A stretch of 64,000 nt of DNA from Cupriavidus yeoncheonensis (lineage in GTDB: Bacteria > Pseudomonadota > Gammaproteobacteria > Burkholderiales > Burkholderiaceae), in the NCBI RefSeq assembly GCF_905397275.1, contig NZ_CAJPUY010000004.1, forward strand, positions 186,001-250,000, read 5' to 3'. Numbering within the stretch: position 1 is the first letter of the stretch; every line of letters starts with the position of its first letter. The position numbers and the translations under genes were made by a program. Positions 35,278 to 42,930 of this stretch are shown one piece after another. Below the pieces are notes generated by a model. It was not told where the DNA came from. It saw nothing but the letters and a program-made list of their open reading frames with translations, and searched no databases.

Positions 35278-35649
35278 ATGCCCCATCTCGTCATCGAAAT
35301 CACCGAAAACACGCGCCTCAATTGTTCGCCCGAAGAACTGCTCGACGAGGCCAACGCCGCGCTGCTGGCGTCGGGCGAATTCGGCGAGGCCGATATCAAG
35401 TCGCGCTGCACCACGCTGTCCACGTTCCGCCAAGGCGTGCAGGCCGCCGAGCGCGCCTTCGTGCACGCACGCCTGTCCATCCTGGATGGCCGCGAACTGG
35501 CGGTCAGGCGCGCGCTGGGCCAGGACGTCTGCGACGTCATCGCCGAGGCGGTTCGCCCCGCCACCGCCGAAGGACAGAGCGTGCAGATCAGCGTCGAAGT
35601 ATGTGAAATGGAGCGCGCCAGCTACGCCAAGCAGATCGTGGGCAGCTGA
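35278..35649 (+). CDS. 5-carboxymethyl-2-hydroxymuconate delta-isomerase family protein
   Basis: A 123-residue tautomerase-fold protein of the CHMI family. It begins MPHLVIEITEN, so removal of Met exposes the N-terminal proline that acts as the catalytic base in this superfamily. Known members isomerise 5-carboxymethyl-2-hydroxymuconate in homoprotocatechuate breakdown. The other hpa genes are not nearby, so the substrate may be different. It has no close operon partner. Confidence 0.88.
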   Translation: MPHLVIEITENTRLNCSPEELLDEANAALLASGEFGEADIKSRCTTLSTFRQGVQAAERAFVHARLSILDGRELAVRRALGQDVCDVIAEAVRPATAEGQSVQISVEVCEMERASYAKQIVGS

Positions 35650-35677
35650 CGCGTGCCGTGCCCACGGCACGGCGCTC

Positions 35678-35774
35678 AAAAAAGAAAGCCCGCGGCCATC
35701 TCTGGCAGCGGGCGAGGCTTCCGGGAAGACTCCGGCAGCCAGTTGCCATGGGGAGCGCCCCCGCACCCATGACG
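35678..35774 (-). ncRNA. candidate small RNA ending in a minus-strand terminator
   Basis: On the minus strand a strong hairpin (stem GCGGGC, then TGGC inside it after one mismatch, loop 35699-35702) is followed by TTTCTTTTTT at 35687-35678, an intrinsic terminator reading leftward. The closest minus-strand gene upstream (HU at 35930) already has its own terminator at 35879-35907, so this second one needs another transcript. A perfect -10-like TAGAAT sits at 35786-35781, giving a start near 35774 and an RNA of about 95 bases. The -35 region is poor, which lowers confidence. The region contains another hairpin, CATGGG...CCCATG. Confidence 0.35.
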
Positions 35775-35878
35775 CTTTGGATTCTAGACGGCCACCCCCG
35801 GCGCCAGTTTGACCTTGGTTAAGTCAAGGCAAGTCTGACGGACCCGACGTGCCGGGCGGTGCCGATACCGCGCCCAAC

Positions 35879-35907
35879 GAAAAAAGGAGCCGGCTAGCGG
35901 CTCCTTT
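35879..35907 (-). terminator. intrinsic terminator of the H1-tailed HU gene
   Basis: Stem GGAGCCG/CGGCTCC (35886-35904) with loop GCTAG. In the minus direction it is followed by TTTTTTC. It starts 23 bases after the gene's stop codon. Confidence 0.85.
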
Positions 35908-35929
35908 CTCATGCGGATCGACTGGCCGG

Positions 35930-36391
35930 TCAGGCGGCAGCGTCCTTCAGCTTCTTCAGCGGGCGAACCTTCACCTTGACGCTGGCCGGCTTGGCCGGGA
36001 ACCAACGCTCTTCACCGGTGAACGGATCCTTGCCGAAGCGCTTCTTCTTGGCCGGCACTTGCTGCGCGGTCACCTTCAGCAGGCCCGGCAGCGTGAACTC
36101 GCCTGCGCCCTTCTTGTTCAGCGCGCTGACGATGGTGTTTTCCAGGTGGGCCAGCACCGTCTTCACGGCCTTGGCTTCCAGCTGGGTCTGGGCTACCAGG
36201 TGAGCGACCAGGCTCGACTTGTTGAAGGTGTCCTTCAGCGGGCGCGGGGTCACCGCGGCAGCCGGAGCAGCCTTCTTGGCCGGCGCGGCCTTCTTGGCGG
36301 CAGCCTTCACGGGTGCCTTCGTTGCCGCGGCCTTCTTGGCAGCGGGCTTGGTTGCAGTCGTCTTCGCGGTCGGTTTCGCTTTGGTCGCCAT
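35930..36391 (-). CDS. HU-family DNA-binding protein with histone H1-like tail
   Basis: A 153-residue nucleoid protein. Residues 1-50 are a low-complexity Lys/Ala/Pro tail (KPAAKKAAATKAPVKAAAKK) like eukaryotic histone H1 C-termini. Residues about 55-145 form an HU/IHF-fold domain: LVAHLVAQTQLEAKAVKTVL, then VSALNKKGAGEFTLPGLLK and RFGKDPFTGEERWFPAKPASVKVKVRPLK. Such chimaeras are known in Burkholderiales, where the tail probably adds length-variable, non-specific DNA binding. It has a clear terminator downstream. It is distinct from the ordinary HU gene at 45875. Confidence 0.93.
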   Translation of the reverse strand: MATKAKPTAKTTATKPAAKKAAATKAPVKAAAKKAAPAKKAAPAAAVTPRPLKDTFNKSSLVAHLVAQTQLEAKAVKTVLAHLENTIVSALNKKGAGEFTLPGLLKVTAQQVPAKKKRFGKDPFTGEERWFPAKPASVKVKVRPLKKLKDAAA

Positions 36392-36691
36392 ATCGATATA
36401 CGAGAGTTGAACAGATCAGAGCCGGCCGTTCGACGGCTTCGCATCGCGTTGCCAATACCCCATGCCGGCGCCACTGAATCATAGCGGAAACATCCGTGTA
36501 TCAAAGGGTTTTCATGCGCGCAATGACCAAAACCCCGTGAAAACCCCGTGTTTTGTCGCGGCTTTACCTCAGCGGGAACGCGCAGGAGCATTACGTCCCC
36601 CCACTTTCGCGTTGTCAGGCGTCTTCGGCGGGAAGAAAACCGCGGCGGTACACGCCCCCGGCAAAGCTCGTTGCACTCTGTTTTTCAGGCA
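36392..36691. other. intergenic region upstream of the H1-tailed HU gene
   Basis: It carries the presumed HU promoter on the minus strand. The ORFs here are frame shadows without ribosome binding sites; I see no gene or strong hairpin. Confidence 0.4.
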
Positions 36692-36937
36692 CTATTCGCC
36701 GAGCCCGGCTGCAATCAGCGGGCCCACTGCCACGGTGCCGAGCGCGATCAGCGGCAAGCTCGCATCGGCGCGCGACCACTCGTGCAGCAGCGCCACGAGG
36801 TCGACGTGCATCCAGAACAGGCTCGCAACACAGAGCAGCGAGAACAGCGCGCCCGTCGCCAGGAGTGCCACGCGCCGATCTGGCGTGCGCGGCAGTCGGG
36901 ACGGTGACAGGGATGCATGGAACGGGTCGTGCGACAT
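36692..36937 (-). CDS. small membrane protein, 81 residues
   Basis: ATG 36937 is preceded by AGGAGT eight bases away, which fixes the start inside a longer open frame. The protein has a short polar N-terminus and two predicted transmembrane helices (VALLATGALFSLLCVASLFW and LPLIALGTVAVGPLIAAGL) with WMHVDLVALLHEWSRADAS between them. No family recognised. It is divergent from the PepSY-two-component unit, 108 bases away. Confidence 0.6.
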   Translation of the reverse strand: MSHDPFHASLSPSRLPRTPDRRVALLATGALFSLLCVASLFWMHVDLVALLHEWSRADASLPLIALGTVAVGPLIAAGLGE

Positions 36938-37045
36938 GGCTGGACTCCTGGAACGGTTGGCAAGCATTGTCGTGAACGGCACCTGAACGCCGGCTGAGGC
37001 ATCCGTTCAGCCTGCGTTCAGGCGTTTTGATGCAAACTTCAGGCC

Positions 37046-37423
37046 ATGATCAGAATTCGCGCACCTCGCCCTGCCCGGCCCCGCCACGCGCGCCGACCCG
37101 CGTTCGTGCTGGCCGCTGCCGCCCTTGCGCTTGCGCTCGGGATCGCCGGCCCGGCACATGCCGACAAGGATGCCGACCGTGCCCGCGCGGCCGTGCAGTC
37201 CGGCGAAATCCTGCCGCTGTCGCGCATCCTGGCGGCGGTGTCGCAGCAGTACGCCGGCGATGTCATCGGCGTCGAACTGGATCGCGATGACGGCATCTGG
37301 CAGTACGAGGTCAAGCTGCTGCTGCCGGGCGGCTCCGTGGCCAAGCTGGAATACGATGCGCGCACCGGTGCGCTGCTCAAGGCAAAAGGCCGCAACCTCG
37401 AGCAGGCGCGCAAGCAGCCCTGA
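37046..37423 (+). CDS. PepSY-domain periplasmic protein
   Basis: A 125-residue exported protein. The signal peptide (PAFVLAAAALALALGIAGPA) is followed by a single PepSY domain: AAVQSGEILPLSRILAAVSQ, VIGVELDRDDGIWQYEVKLL and AKLEYDARTGALLKAKG. PepSY proteins can bind ligands or act as inhibitors/sensors in the periplasm. It is 20 bases before a response-regulator gene and a histidine-kinase gene, so it probably modulates that kinase. Confidence 0.9.
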   Translation: MIRIRAPRPARPRHARRPAFVLAAAALALALGIAGPAHADKDADRARAAVQSGEILPLSRILAAVSQQYAGDVIGVELDRDDGIWQYEVKLLLPGGSVAKLEYDARTGALLKAKGRNLEQARKQP

Positions 37424-37443
37424 CGCATCCGGAGCCCCGCATC

Positions 37444-38118
37444 ATGCGCATCCTGCTGGTGGAAGACGAACCGACGCTCGCTGGCCAGGTCCAGGCGAGC
37501 CTGGCTGCGGCCGGCTATGCCGTCGACATGGCTGCCGACGGCCTCGACGCCTGGCACCTCGGCGCGAACGAGCCCTACGACGCGGTGATCCTCGACCTGG
37601 GCCTGCCGCGCCTGGATGGCCTGAGCGTGCTGCGCCGCTGGCGCGCGGAACAGGTCAACGTTCCCGTGCTGATCCTCACCGCGCGCGACAGCTGGACCGA
37701 GAAGGTCGAGGGCATCGATGCCGGCGCCGACGACTACCTGTCCAAGCCCTTCCGCATGGAGGAACTGCAGGCCCGCATCCGCGCGCTGATCCGGCGCGCG
37801 CACGGCATGCCGGCCCCGGAGCTGACCTGCGGACCTGTCCAGCTCAATCCGCGCGCCGGCACCGTGACCGTGGACGGCGCCGCCGTGGTGCTGACCGCGC
37901 ACGAATTCAAGGTGCTGGACTACCTGATGCACCATCCGGGCGCCATCGTCAGCAAGACCACGCTGACCGAGCACATCTACGCGCAGGACTTCGACCGCGA
38001 CAGCAACACCATCGAGGTCTTCATCGGCCGGCTGCGCCGCAAGCTCGGCGTGGACGTGATCGAAACCGTGCGTGGGCAGGGCTACCGGCTGCGCCCGCCC
38101 GCTGCGGACGGAGTGTAA
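37444..38118 (+). CDS. OmpR/PhoB-family response regulator
   Basis: A 224-residue regulator with a full receiver: acidic pair Glu7-Asp8 in LVEDEP, phospho-acceptor Asp51 in ILDLGLPRLDG and Lys101 in DDYLSKPF. The C-terminal winged helix (about 125-220) includes VLTAHEFKVLDYLMHHPGAI and VRGQGYRL. It is paired with the downstream kinase, eight bases on, and with the PepSY protein upstream. GGAG precedes ATG 37444. Related QseB/PmrA-like regulators control envelope genes. Confidence 0.95.
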   Translation: MRILLVEDEPTLAGQVQASLAAAGYAVDMAADGLDAWHLGANEPYDAVILDLGLPRLDGLSVLRRWRAEQVNVPVLILTARDSWTEKVEGIDAGADDYLSKPFRMEELQARIRALIRRAHGMPAPELTCGPVQLNPRAGTVTVDGAAVVLTAHEFKVLDYLMHHPGAIVSKTTLTEHIYAQDFDRDSNTIEVFIGRLRRKLGVDVIETVRGQGYRLRPPAADGV

Positions 38119-38126
38119 AGAACAAT

Positions 38127-39461
38127 ATGCGCAACTCCCTGGCGCTGCGCCTGCTTGCCGTGGCCGCCGTGTGGCTGGCCGCGGCGCTTGGCGCCAGCTG
38201 GTGGATGCTGTCGACGCTGTTCGAGCGGCATGTCAACGACACCTATGTCCGCCAGCTGGAGCACCAGCTCACCAGCCTGACGGCCGCGCTCGACTGGAGC
38301 CCCGATGGCCGGCTGCAGCTGACGCGCGCGCCCGCCGACCCCCGCTATGAACTCCCCTATTCCGGCGCCTACTGGCAGGCGCGCGCAGCCGGCGCGCTGC
38401 TGCGATCGCGCTCGCTGTGGGATACCGAGATGCCGGAAAAGGCGGTGCACGAGGTCGCCGGCACGCCAGCGGAAGTGCGTGCCGGGCCGAACCGGCAGTC
38501 ACTGCTGGTCGTGTCGCGCAGCATCGTGCTGGCCTCATCCGACACGCCTGTCGATGTTTCCGTGGCGCTGGACCGCACCGAGTTGCGCGCGGCACGGCGC
38601 GCCTTCAACACCATGCTGGCCTGGTCGCTGGGCGCGCTTGGCGCGGGGCTGCTGCTGGCGGTGGCCGCGCAGGTGCGCTTCGGGCTGGCGCCGCTCAAGC
38701 GCCTGCGGCAAGCCCTGGCGGCAATGCAGGCGCGGCGCGAGCGCCGCCTCGGCGGAAAATGGCCAACCGAGGTGCAACCGCTGGTCAGCGAGATCAACAC
38801 GCTGCTCGACGACAACACGCAGGCGCTGGAGCGGTCGCGGCGGCAGGCGGCGGACCTGGCCCATGCCGTCAAGACGCCGCTGGCGGTGCTCGCCAACGAG
38901 GCAGTCAGCCTGCCGGACCCGGCCGCCGCAGCCGTCTCGCGCCAGGTGGATGCCATGCGGCGGCAGGTCGACCACCACCTGGCCCGCGCCCGCGCGGCGG
39001 GCGCCGCGGCCGCACGTGGCCAGCGTATCGAGGCAGGCCCCGCCGCGCGTGAACTGACACGCGCGCTGGCGCGCCTGCATGCTGCGCGCCAGCTCGACAT
39101 GGACGTGGAGGGCGAAGGACACTTCGCCGGCGACCGTCAGGACCTAGTGGAGATGCTCGGCAACCTGCTCGACAACGCCTGCCAGTGGGCACGTTCGCAG
39201 GTACGCATCCGCCTGCATGAAGATGCCGAGGCGGCGGTACTTGAAGTCCTCGTGGAAGACGATGGCCCCGGCATGCCGCCCGAGGCGCGCGAGCTTGCCG
39301 CGGCCCGCTTCGGGCGGCTGGACGAAAGCGCCGCCGGCAGCGGGCTCGGGCTTGCCATCGTCACCGAAATTGCGGCGATGTACGAAGGATCGCTGGAGCT
39401 GGGCACCAGCACGCTGGGCGGCCTGGCGGCGCGCCTGCGGCTGCCGGCCGGCATGGCCTGA
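38127..39461 (+). CDS. sensor histidine kinase
   Basis: A 444-residue two-transmembrane sensor: helix about 5-30, periplasmic sensing loop about 31-160, helix about 164-184, then a HAMP-like region, an H-box with His246 in LAHAVKTPLAVL, and an ATPase domain with DRQDLVEMLGNLLDNACQW (N-box), EDDGPGMP and SGLGLAIV (G-boxes). The H-box reads HAVKTP, as in PhoQ/QseC-like kinases. It is the partner of the 37444 regulator; the periplasmic loop is a plausible contact for the PepSY protein. Confidence 0.93.
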   Translation: MRNSLALRLLAVAAVWLAAALGASWWMLSTLFERHVNDTYVRQLEHQLTSLTAALDWSPDGRLQLTRAPADPRYELPYSGAYWQARAAGALLRSRSLWDTEMPEKAVHEVAGTPAEVRAGPNRQSLLVVSRSIVLASSDTPVDVSVALDRTELRAARRAFNTMLAWSLGALGAGLLLAVAAQVRFGLAPLKRLRQALAAMQARRERRLGGKWPTEVQPLVSEINTLLDDNTQALERSRRQAADLAHAVKTPLAVLANEAVSLPDPAAAAVSRQVDAMRRQVDHHLARARAAGAAAARGQRIEAGPAARELTRALARLHAARQLDMDVEGEGHFAGDRQDLVEMLGNLLDNACQWARSQVRIRLHEDAEAAVLEVLVEDDGPGMPPEARELAAARFGRLDESAAGSGLGLAIVTEIAAMYEGSLELGTSTLGGLAARLRLPAGMA

Positions 39462-39491
39462 CCGGCCCCGCAGGAGTTGCAGGCAGCCGTG

Positions 39492-39989
39492 TCAGGACGT
39501 GCGTGCCAGCATGGCGTCGCGCGTGTCCGTCGCCAGACCGCACGCGAACGCGGTTTCCGCCACCAGGAACAAGGGGCCGACCAGCAGCCCGACCAGGTCA
39601 TCGACGAAGGCGGGCTTGCGGCCTTCATAGTAGTGGCCGACGAACTGGATGATCCAGCCCGCAACGAACAGCCCCACGCCGGCGGCAAGCCATGCCCAGG
39701 TGGGCAGCGCCGCCAGATGCGCGCCGGCGTATACGAACAGCGCGAGGATTATCGCCATGGCTATGCCGAAGCCCGCTGACAGGCGCAGGTAGAACAGGCA
39801 CGACAGCGCGTACACCACCATGGCGGGCGTGAGATGGGCCGGGCCTTCGCCCAGCGGCATGGCGGGCCGCCCCAGCAGCGTGGTGACGGCGAGCACGATC
39901 ATCGGGATCCCGATGAAATGCGTGGCGACATTGCGCGAATCGCGGTGATAGGCGGCGTAGTTGGCCAGATGCTCGACCAGGGTTTTCAT
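39492..39989 (-). CDS. DUF962/Mpo1-like membrane protein
   Basis: A 165-residue protein of the DUF962 family with four predicted helices. It keeps the Mpo1 histidine motifs NVATHFIGIPMIV near residue 23 and FVGHYYEGRKPAFVDDLVG near residue 116. Yeast Mpo1 is an Fe(II) dioxygenase of 2-hydroxy fatty acids in odd-chain fatty acid formation; the bacterial role is inferred. AAGGAGA precedes ATG 39989, which removes a 13-residue extension in the open frame. It diverges from a Crp/Fnr-type regulator gene. Confidence 0.88.
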   Translation of the reverse strand: MKTLVEHLANYAAYHRDSRNVATHFIGIPMIVLAVTTLLGRPAMPLGEGPAHLTPAMVVYALSCLFYLRLSAGFGIAMAIILALFVYAGAHLAALPTWAWLAAGVGLFVAGWIIQFVGHYYEGRKPAFVDDLVGLLVGPLFLVAETAFACGLATDTRDAMLARTS

Positions 39990-40164
39990 GAGGCGTCTCC
40001 TTGTGCGCGGGTCCGGTGGATGCGGCAACCCCGGCGCCTCGCTGTCTTGTGGGTTCTTGTCGATTTATAGTAGTGGGCGGGTCCCGCGGCGTCTGTCTGA
40101 TTTTTGACAGTCGGACGCGCCGCGCAGTACGGTTCAACCCGAACAGAACAAGACAGGAGACAAC

Positions 40165-40959
40165 ATGGGCATGGCTCAGCCTCCGGGCGGCGGCACACGC
40201 GCTCCGTCAGGCATCCCCCGCGCCACACCCGGCGGCAGTGCGGCACATTCACGCCCGGACGCCGCTGTCGCGCTGCACGCGAGCCCCTGGTTTTCCCAGT
40301 TGCCGGAGGCGTTGCGCCAGGCGCTTCTGGAGGATGGCGCATGGCGCCGGCTGGGCGCCGGAGAAATGCTGTTTGCACGCGGCGACGCATTCGACGGGCT
40401 CTATTGCGTGGCCGGCGGCACCATGCAAGTCGATGCCGCCGGCGAGTCCGGCAAGGCGGCCCTGCTCGGCCTGCTGGAAGCGGGCGCCTGGTTCGGCGAA
40501 ATCTGCCTGTTCGACGGGCTGCCGCGCACCCACGACGCGCGCGCCGTGCACGCCGCGCTGCTGTGGCATATCCCGCGCGCGAGCCTGGAGCGCCGGCTCG
40601 CGCAGCACCCGGCATGGTGGCGCGAGTTCGGCTTGTTGCTCGCCGCCAAGACGCGGATGGTCTTCGACTATGTCGAGGAAATGCAGCTGCTGCCGCCGGC
40701 CGCGCGCATTGCCCGCCGGCTGGCCGCCATTGCGCGCGGCTATGGCAACCCGCCTCACGCTGCGGAGGACGCAGCCCCCGCTACGCCCCCCGCGATCCAG
40801 ACCGTGAAGATTCCGCAGGAACAGCTTGCGCAGATGCTCGGCCTGTCGCGGCAGACGGTCAACCAGGCACTGCGCGAGCTTGAATCGCGCGGCCTGCTGC
40901 GCCTGCGGTACGGCAGCGTCGAACTGCTGGACCTTGCCGCACTCGAAGCGCTCAACTGA
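40165..40959 (+). CDS. Crp/Fnr-family transcriptional regulator
   Basis: A 264-residue regulator: cyclic-nucleotide-binding-like domain (about 35-155, LGAGEMLFARGDAFDGLYCV and GAWFGEICLFDGLPRTHDA) and a C-terminal winged helix (about 180-255, QEQLAQMLGLSRQTVNQALR). The family's cysteines for an Fe-S cluster are not in an Fnr arrangement, and the phosphate-binding cassette is partial, so the effector is unclear. AGGAGA precedes ATG 40165. It is 14 bases before the arylamine N-acetyltransferase gene, so the two probably share a transcript. Confidence 0.93.
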   Translation: MGMAQPPGGGTRAPSGIPRATPGGSAAHSRPDAAVALHASPWFSQLPEALRQALLEDGAWRRLGAGEMLFARGDAFDGLYCVAGGTMQVDAAGESGKAALLGLLEAGAWFGEICLFDGLPRTHDARAVHAALLWHIPRASLERRLAQHPAWWREFGLLLAAKTRMVFDYVEEMQLLPPAARIARRLAAIARGYGNPPHAAEDAAPATPPAIQTVKIPQEQLAQMLGLSRQTVNQALRELESRGLLRLRYGSVELLDLAALEALN

Positions 40960-40973
40960 ATACGGTACGCGAC

Positions 40974-41819
40974 ATGATCATGCTCGATCCCAACCGCCTG
41001 GACGCCTATCTTGCCCGCCTGGGCATCGCCACCCCACCCTCGCCCACACTGGAAGCGCTCGACGCGCTGATCGCGGCGCAGCTCACGCATATCCCGTTCG
41101 AGAACATCGACCCGCTGCTGGGCAGCCCGGTTCGTATCGATATTGACGCCGTCTTCGACAAGCTCGTTACGCGCCGGCGCGGCGGCTATTGCTTCGAGCT
41201 CAACACGCTGCTGGCTGCCGCGCTGACGGCCCTGGGCTATGCCGTGACCCCGCTTGCCGCACGCGTGCGCTGGGGCGTGGCCGACACGGTCCAGACCCTG
41301 GCTTCGCACATGCTGCTGCGCGTGGAAGTAGCGCATCGCAGCTATCTTGCCGATGTGGGCTTTGGCGGCCCCACGCCTTACCAGGCCCTGCCCATGTCGA
41401 CGCCACCTGCCAGGTCGTTCCCATACCGCCTGGTCGCGGCGCCGGAAGACACCATGGCTGGCGCGTTCCACTGCCAGGATCTGGAAGTGCGCGGCGCGGA
41501 AGGCTGGCTCAAGGTCTACCGTTTCGACCTGTCGCCGCAGCCGTGGATCGATTTCATCCCGCGCAACTGGTACATCAGCACGCACCCGGATAGTATCTTC
41601 ACGCAGCGGCTCATGCTGGCCCGCACCGACGGCGACTTGCGCCTGACCCTCGCCAACGGCGACCTGGCGGAACGCAGCGCGAACGGCAGCTCGCGGCGGC
41701 AGACGCTGGCTTCGGCCGACGATGTCATCGACGCCCTCGTCAACCGCTTCCAGCTGGAACTCGACGCGGAAGTGCGCGACCGGCTCGGGCGTGTGCTGCC
41801 CGCGCTGCTGCACGCCTGA
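40974..41819 (+). CDS. nat: arylamine N-acetyltransferase
   Basis: A 281-residue acetyl-CoA-dependent enzyme. The catalytic triad is visible: Cys73 in RRGGYCFELN, His112 in LASHMLLRV and Asp127 in YLADVGFGG. Length matches bacterial NATs. It acetylates aromatic amines and hydrazines; the natural role is unknown. It is co-transcribed with a Crp/Fnr regulator upstream. Confidence 0.95.
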   Translation: MIMLDPNRLDAYLARLGIATPPSPTLEALDALIAAQLTHIPFENIDPLLGSPVRIDIDAVFDKLVTRRRGGYCFELNTLLAAALTALGYAVTPLAARVRWGVADTVQTLASHMLLRVEVAHRSYLADVGFGGPTPYQALPMSTPPARSFPYRLVAAPEDTMAGAFHCQDLEVRGAEGWLKVYRFDLSPQPWIDFIPRNWYISTHPDSIFTQRLMLARTDGDLRLTLANGDLAERSANGSSRRQTLASADDVIDALVNRFQLELDAEVRDRLGRVLPALLHA

Positions 41820-42030
41820 ATCCCTGCCCTCACTGCGCGCTGTCCGGCAGCGAACTCATGCATGCCGCGCATTGCCCGCAGAAAGAATACTGATATGGAC
41901 CCGCTGGCGGTGGCTTCCCTGTGGACTGGCCCAAAGGCCCCAACCATAATGTGCCGGCAGGCCCCAAGGGGCGCTGTCCAACAGAACACAGGCAGGCCCC
42001 GGACGGGCCGCCCCGATATCAGGAGACTCC

Positions 42031-42795
42031 ATGTCATTGTTCGATTTGTCGGGCAAGGTCGCGATCGTGACCGGCTCATCGCGCGGCATCGGCCGCGCCA
42101 TTGCGGAGCAGATGGCGGTCCAGGGCGCCAAAGTGGTCATTTCGTCGCGCAAGATCGAAGCGTGCCAGGAAGTCGTCGATGCCATCAATGCGCGCCACGG
42201 CGCCGGCACCGCGATCGCCATCCCGGCCAATATCTCTTCGAAGGACGACCTGCAGCGCCTCGTCGATGAAACCAACCGCGCGTTCGGCAAGATCGATGTC
42301 CTCGTCTGCAACGCCGCATCGAACCCGTACTACGGCCCGATGAGCGGCGTGTCCGACGACCAGTTCCGCAAGGTGCTGGACAACAATGTCATCTCGAACC
42401 ACTGGCTGATCCAGATGGTGGCGCCGCAGATGATCGAGCGCAAGGACGGTTCGATCATCATCGTCTCGTCCATCGGCGGCCTGCGCGGCTCGCCGACCAT
42501 CGGCGTGTACAACATCTCGAAGGCCGCCGACTTCCAGCTCGCGCGCAACCTCGCCGTGGAGTTCGGTCCGCACAATGTGCGCGTGAACTGCATCGCGCCC
42601 GGACTGATCAAGACCGACTTTGCCCGCGCGCTGTGGGAAGACCCCGAGCGCTACAAGCAATCGACCCAGGGCGCGCCCCTGCGCCGCATCGGCGAACCGG
42701 TCGAGATCGCCGGCGCGGCCGTCTTCCTAGCCTCCGCGGCGAGCACCTTCATGACGGGCCAGGCCATGGTCGTCGACGGCGGTGTCACGATCTGA
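42031..42795 (+). CDS. SDR-family oxidoreductase
   Basis: A 254-residue classical short-chain dehydrogenase: nucleotide-binding VTGSSRGIGRAIAE (about 13-26), CNAASN in place of NNAG, and the catalytic Ser and YxxxK in VSSIGG...YNISK (about 146-163), with a C-terminal FLASAASTFMTGQAMVVDGG. It reduces or oxidises a ketone/alcohol with NAD(P)H. CAGGAGA precedes ATG 42031. It is followed by an acyl-CoA synthetase gene, so it may act on a CoA-bound or free acid intermediate. Confidence 0.93.
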   Translation: MSLFDLSGKVAIVTGSSRGIGRAIAEQMAVQGAKVVISSRKIEACQEVVDAINARHGAGTAIAIPANISSKDDLQRLVDETNRAFGKIDVLVCNAASNPYYGPMSGVSDDQFRKVLDNNVISNHWLIQMVAPQMIERKDGSIIIVSSIGGLRGSPTIGVYNISKAADFQLARNLAVEFGPHNVRVNCIAPGLIKTDFARALWEDPERYKQSTQGAPLRRIGEPVEIAGAAVFLASAASTFMTGQAMVVDGGVTI

Positions 42796-42930
42796 TGCCT
42801 GACGCAAGGCGGCGCCGCCGCCTTGCCAGCCTTGCCCGTTGTTCCCCGCTGTTCCCTGCATTTCCTGCGTTTCCCTCAAGGATGGCGCGTTGCGCCGTCC
42901 GCCACCTGCATTGCAGTCCGGGAGGCAGTC

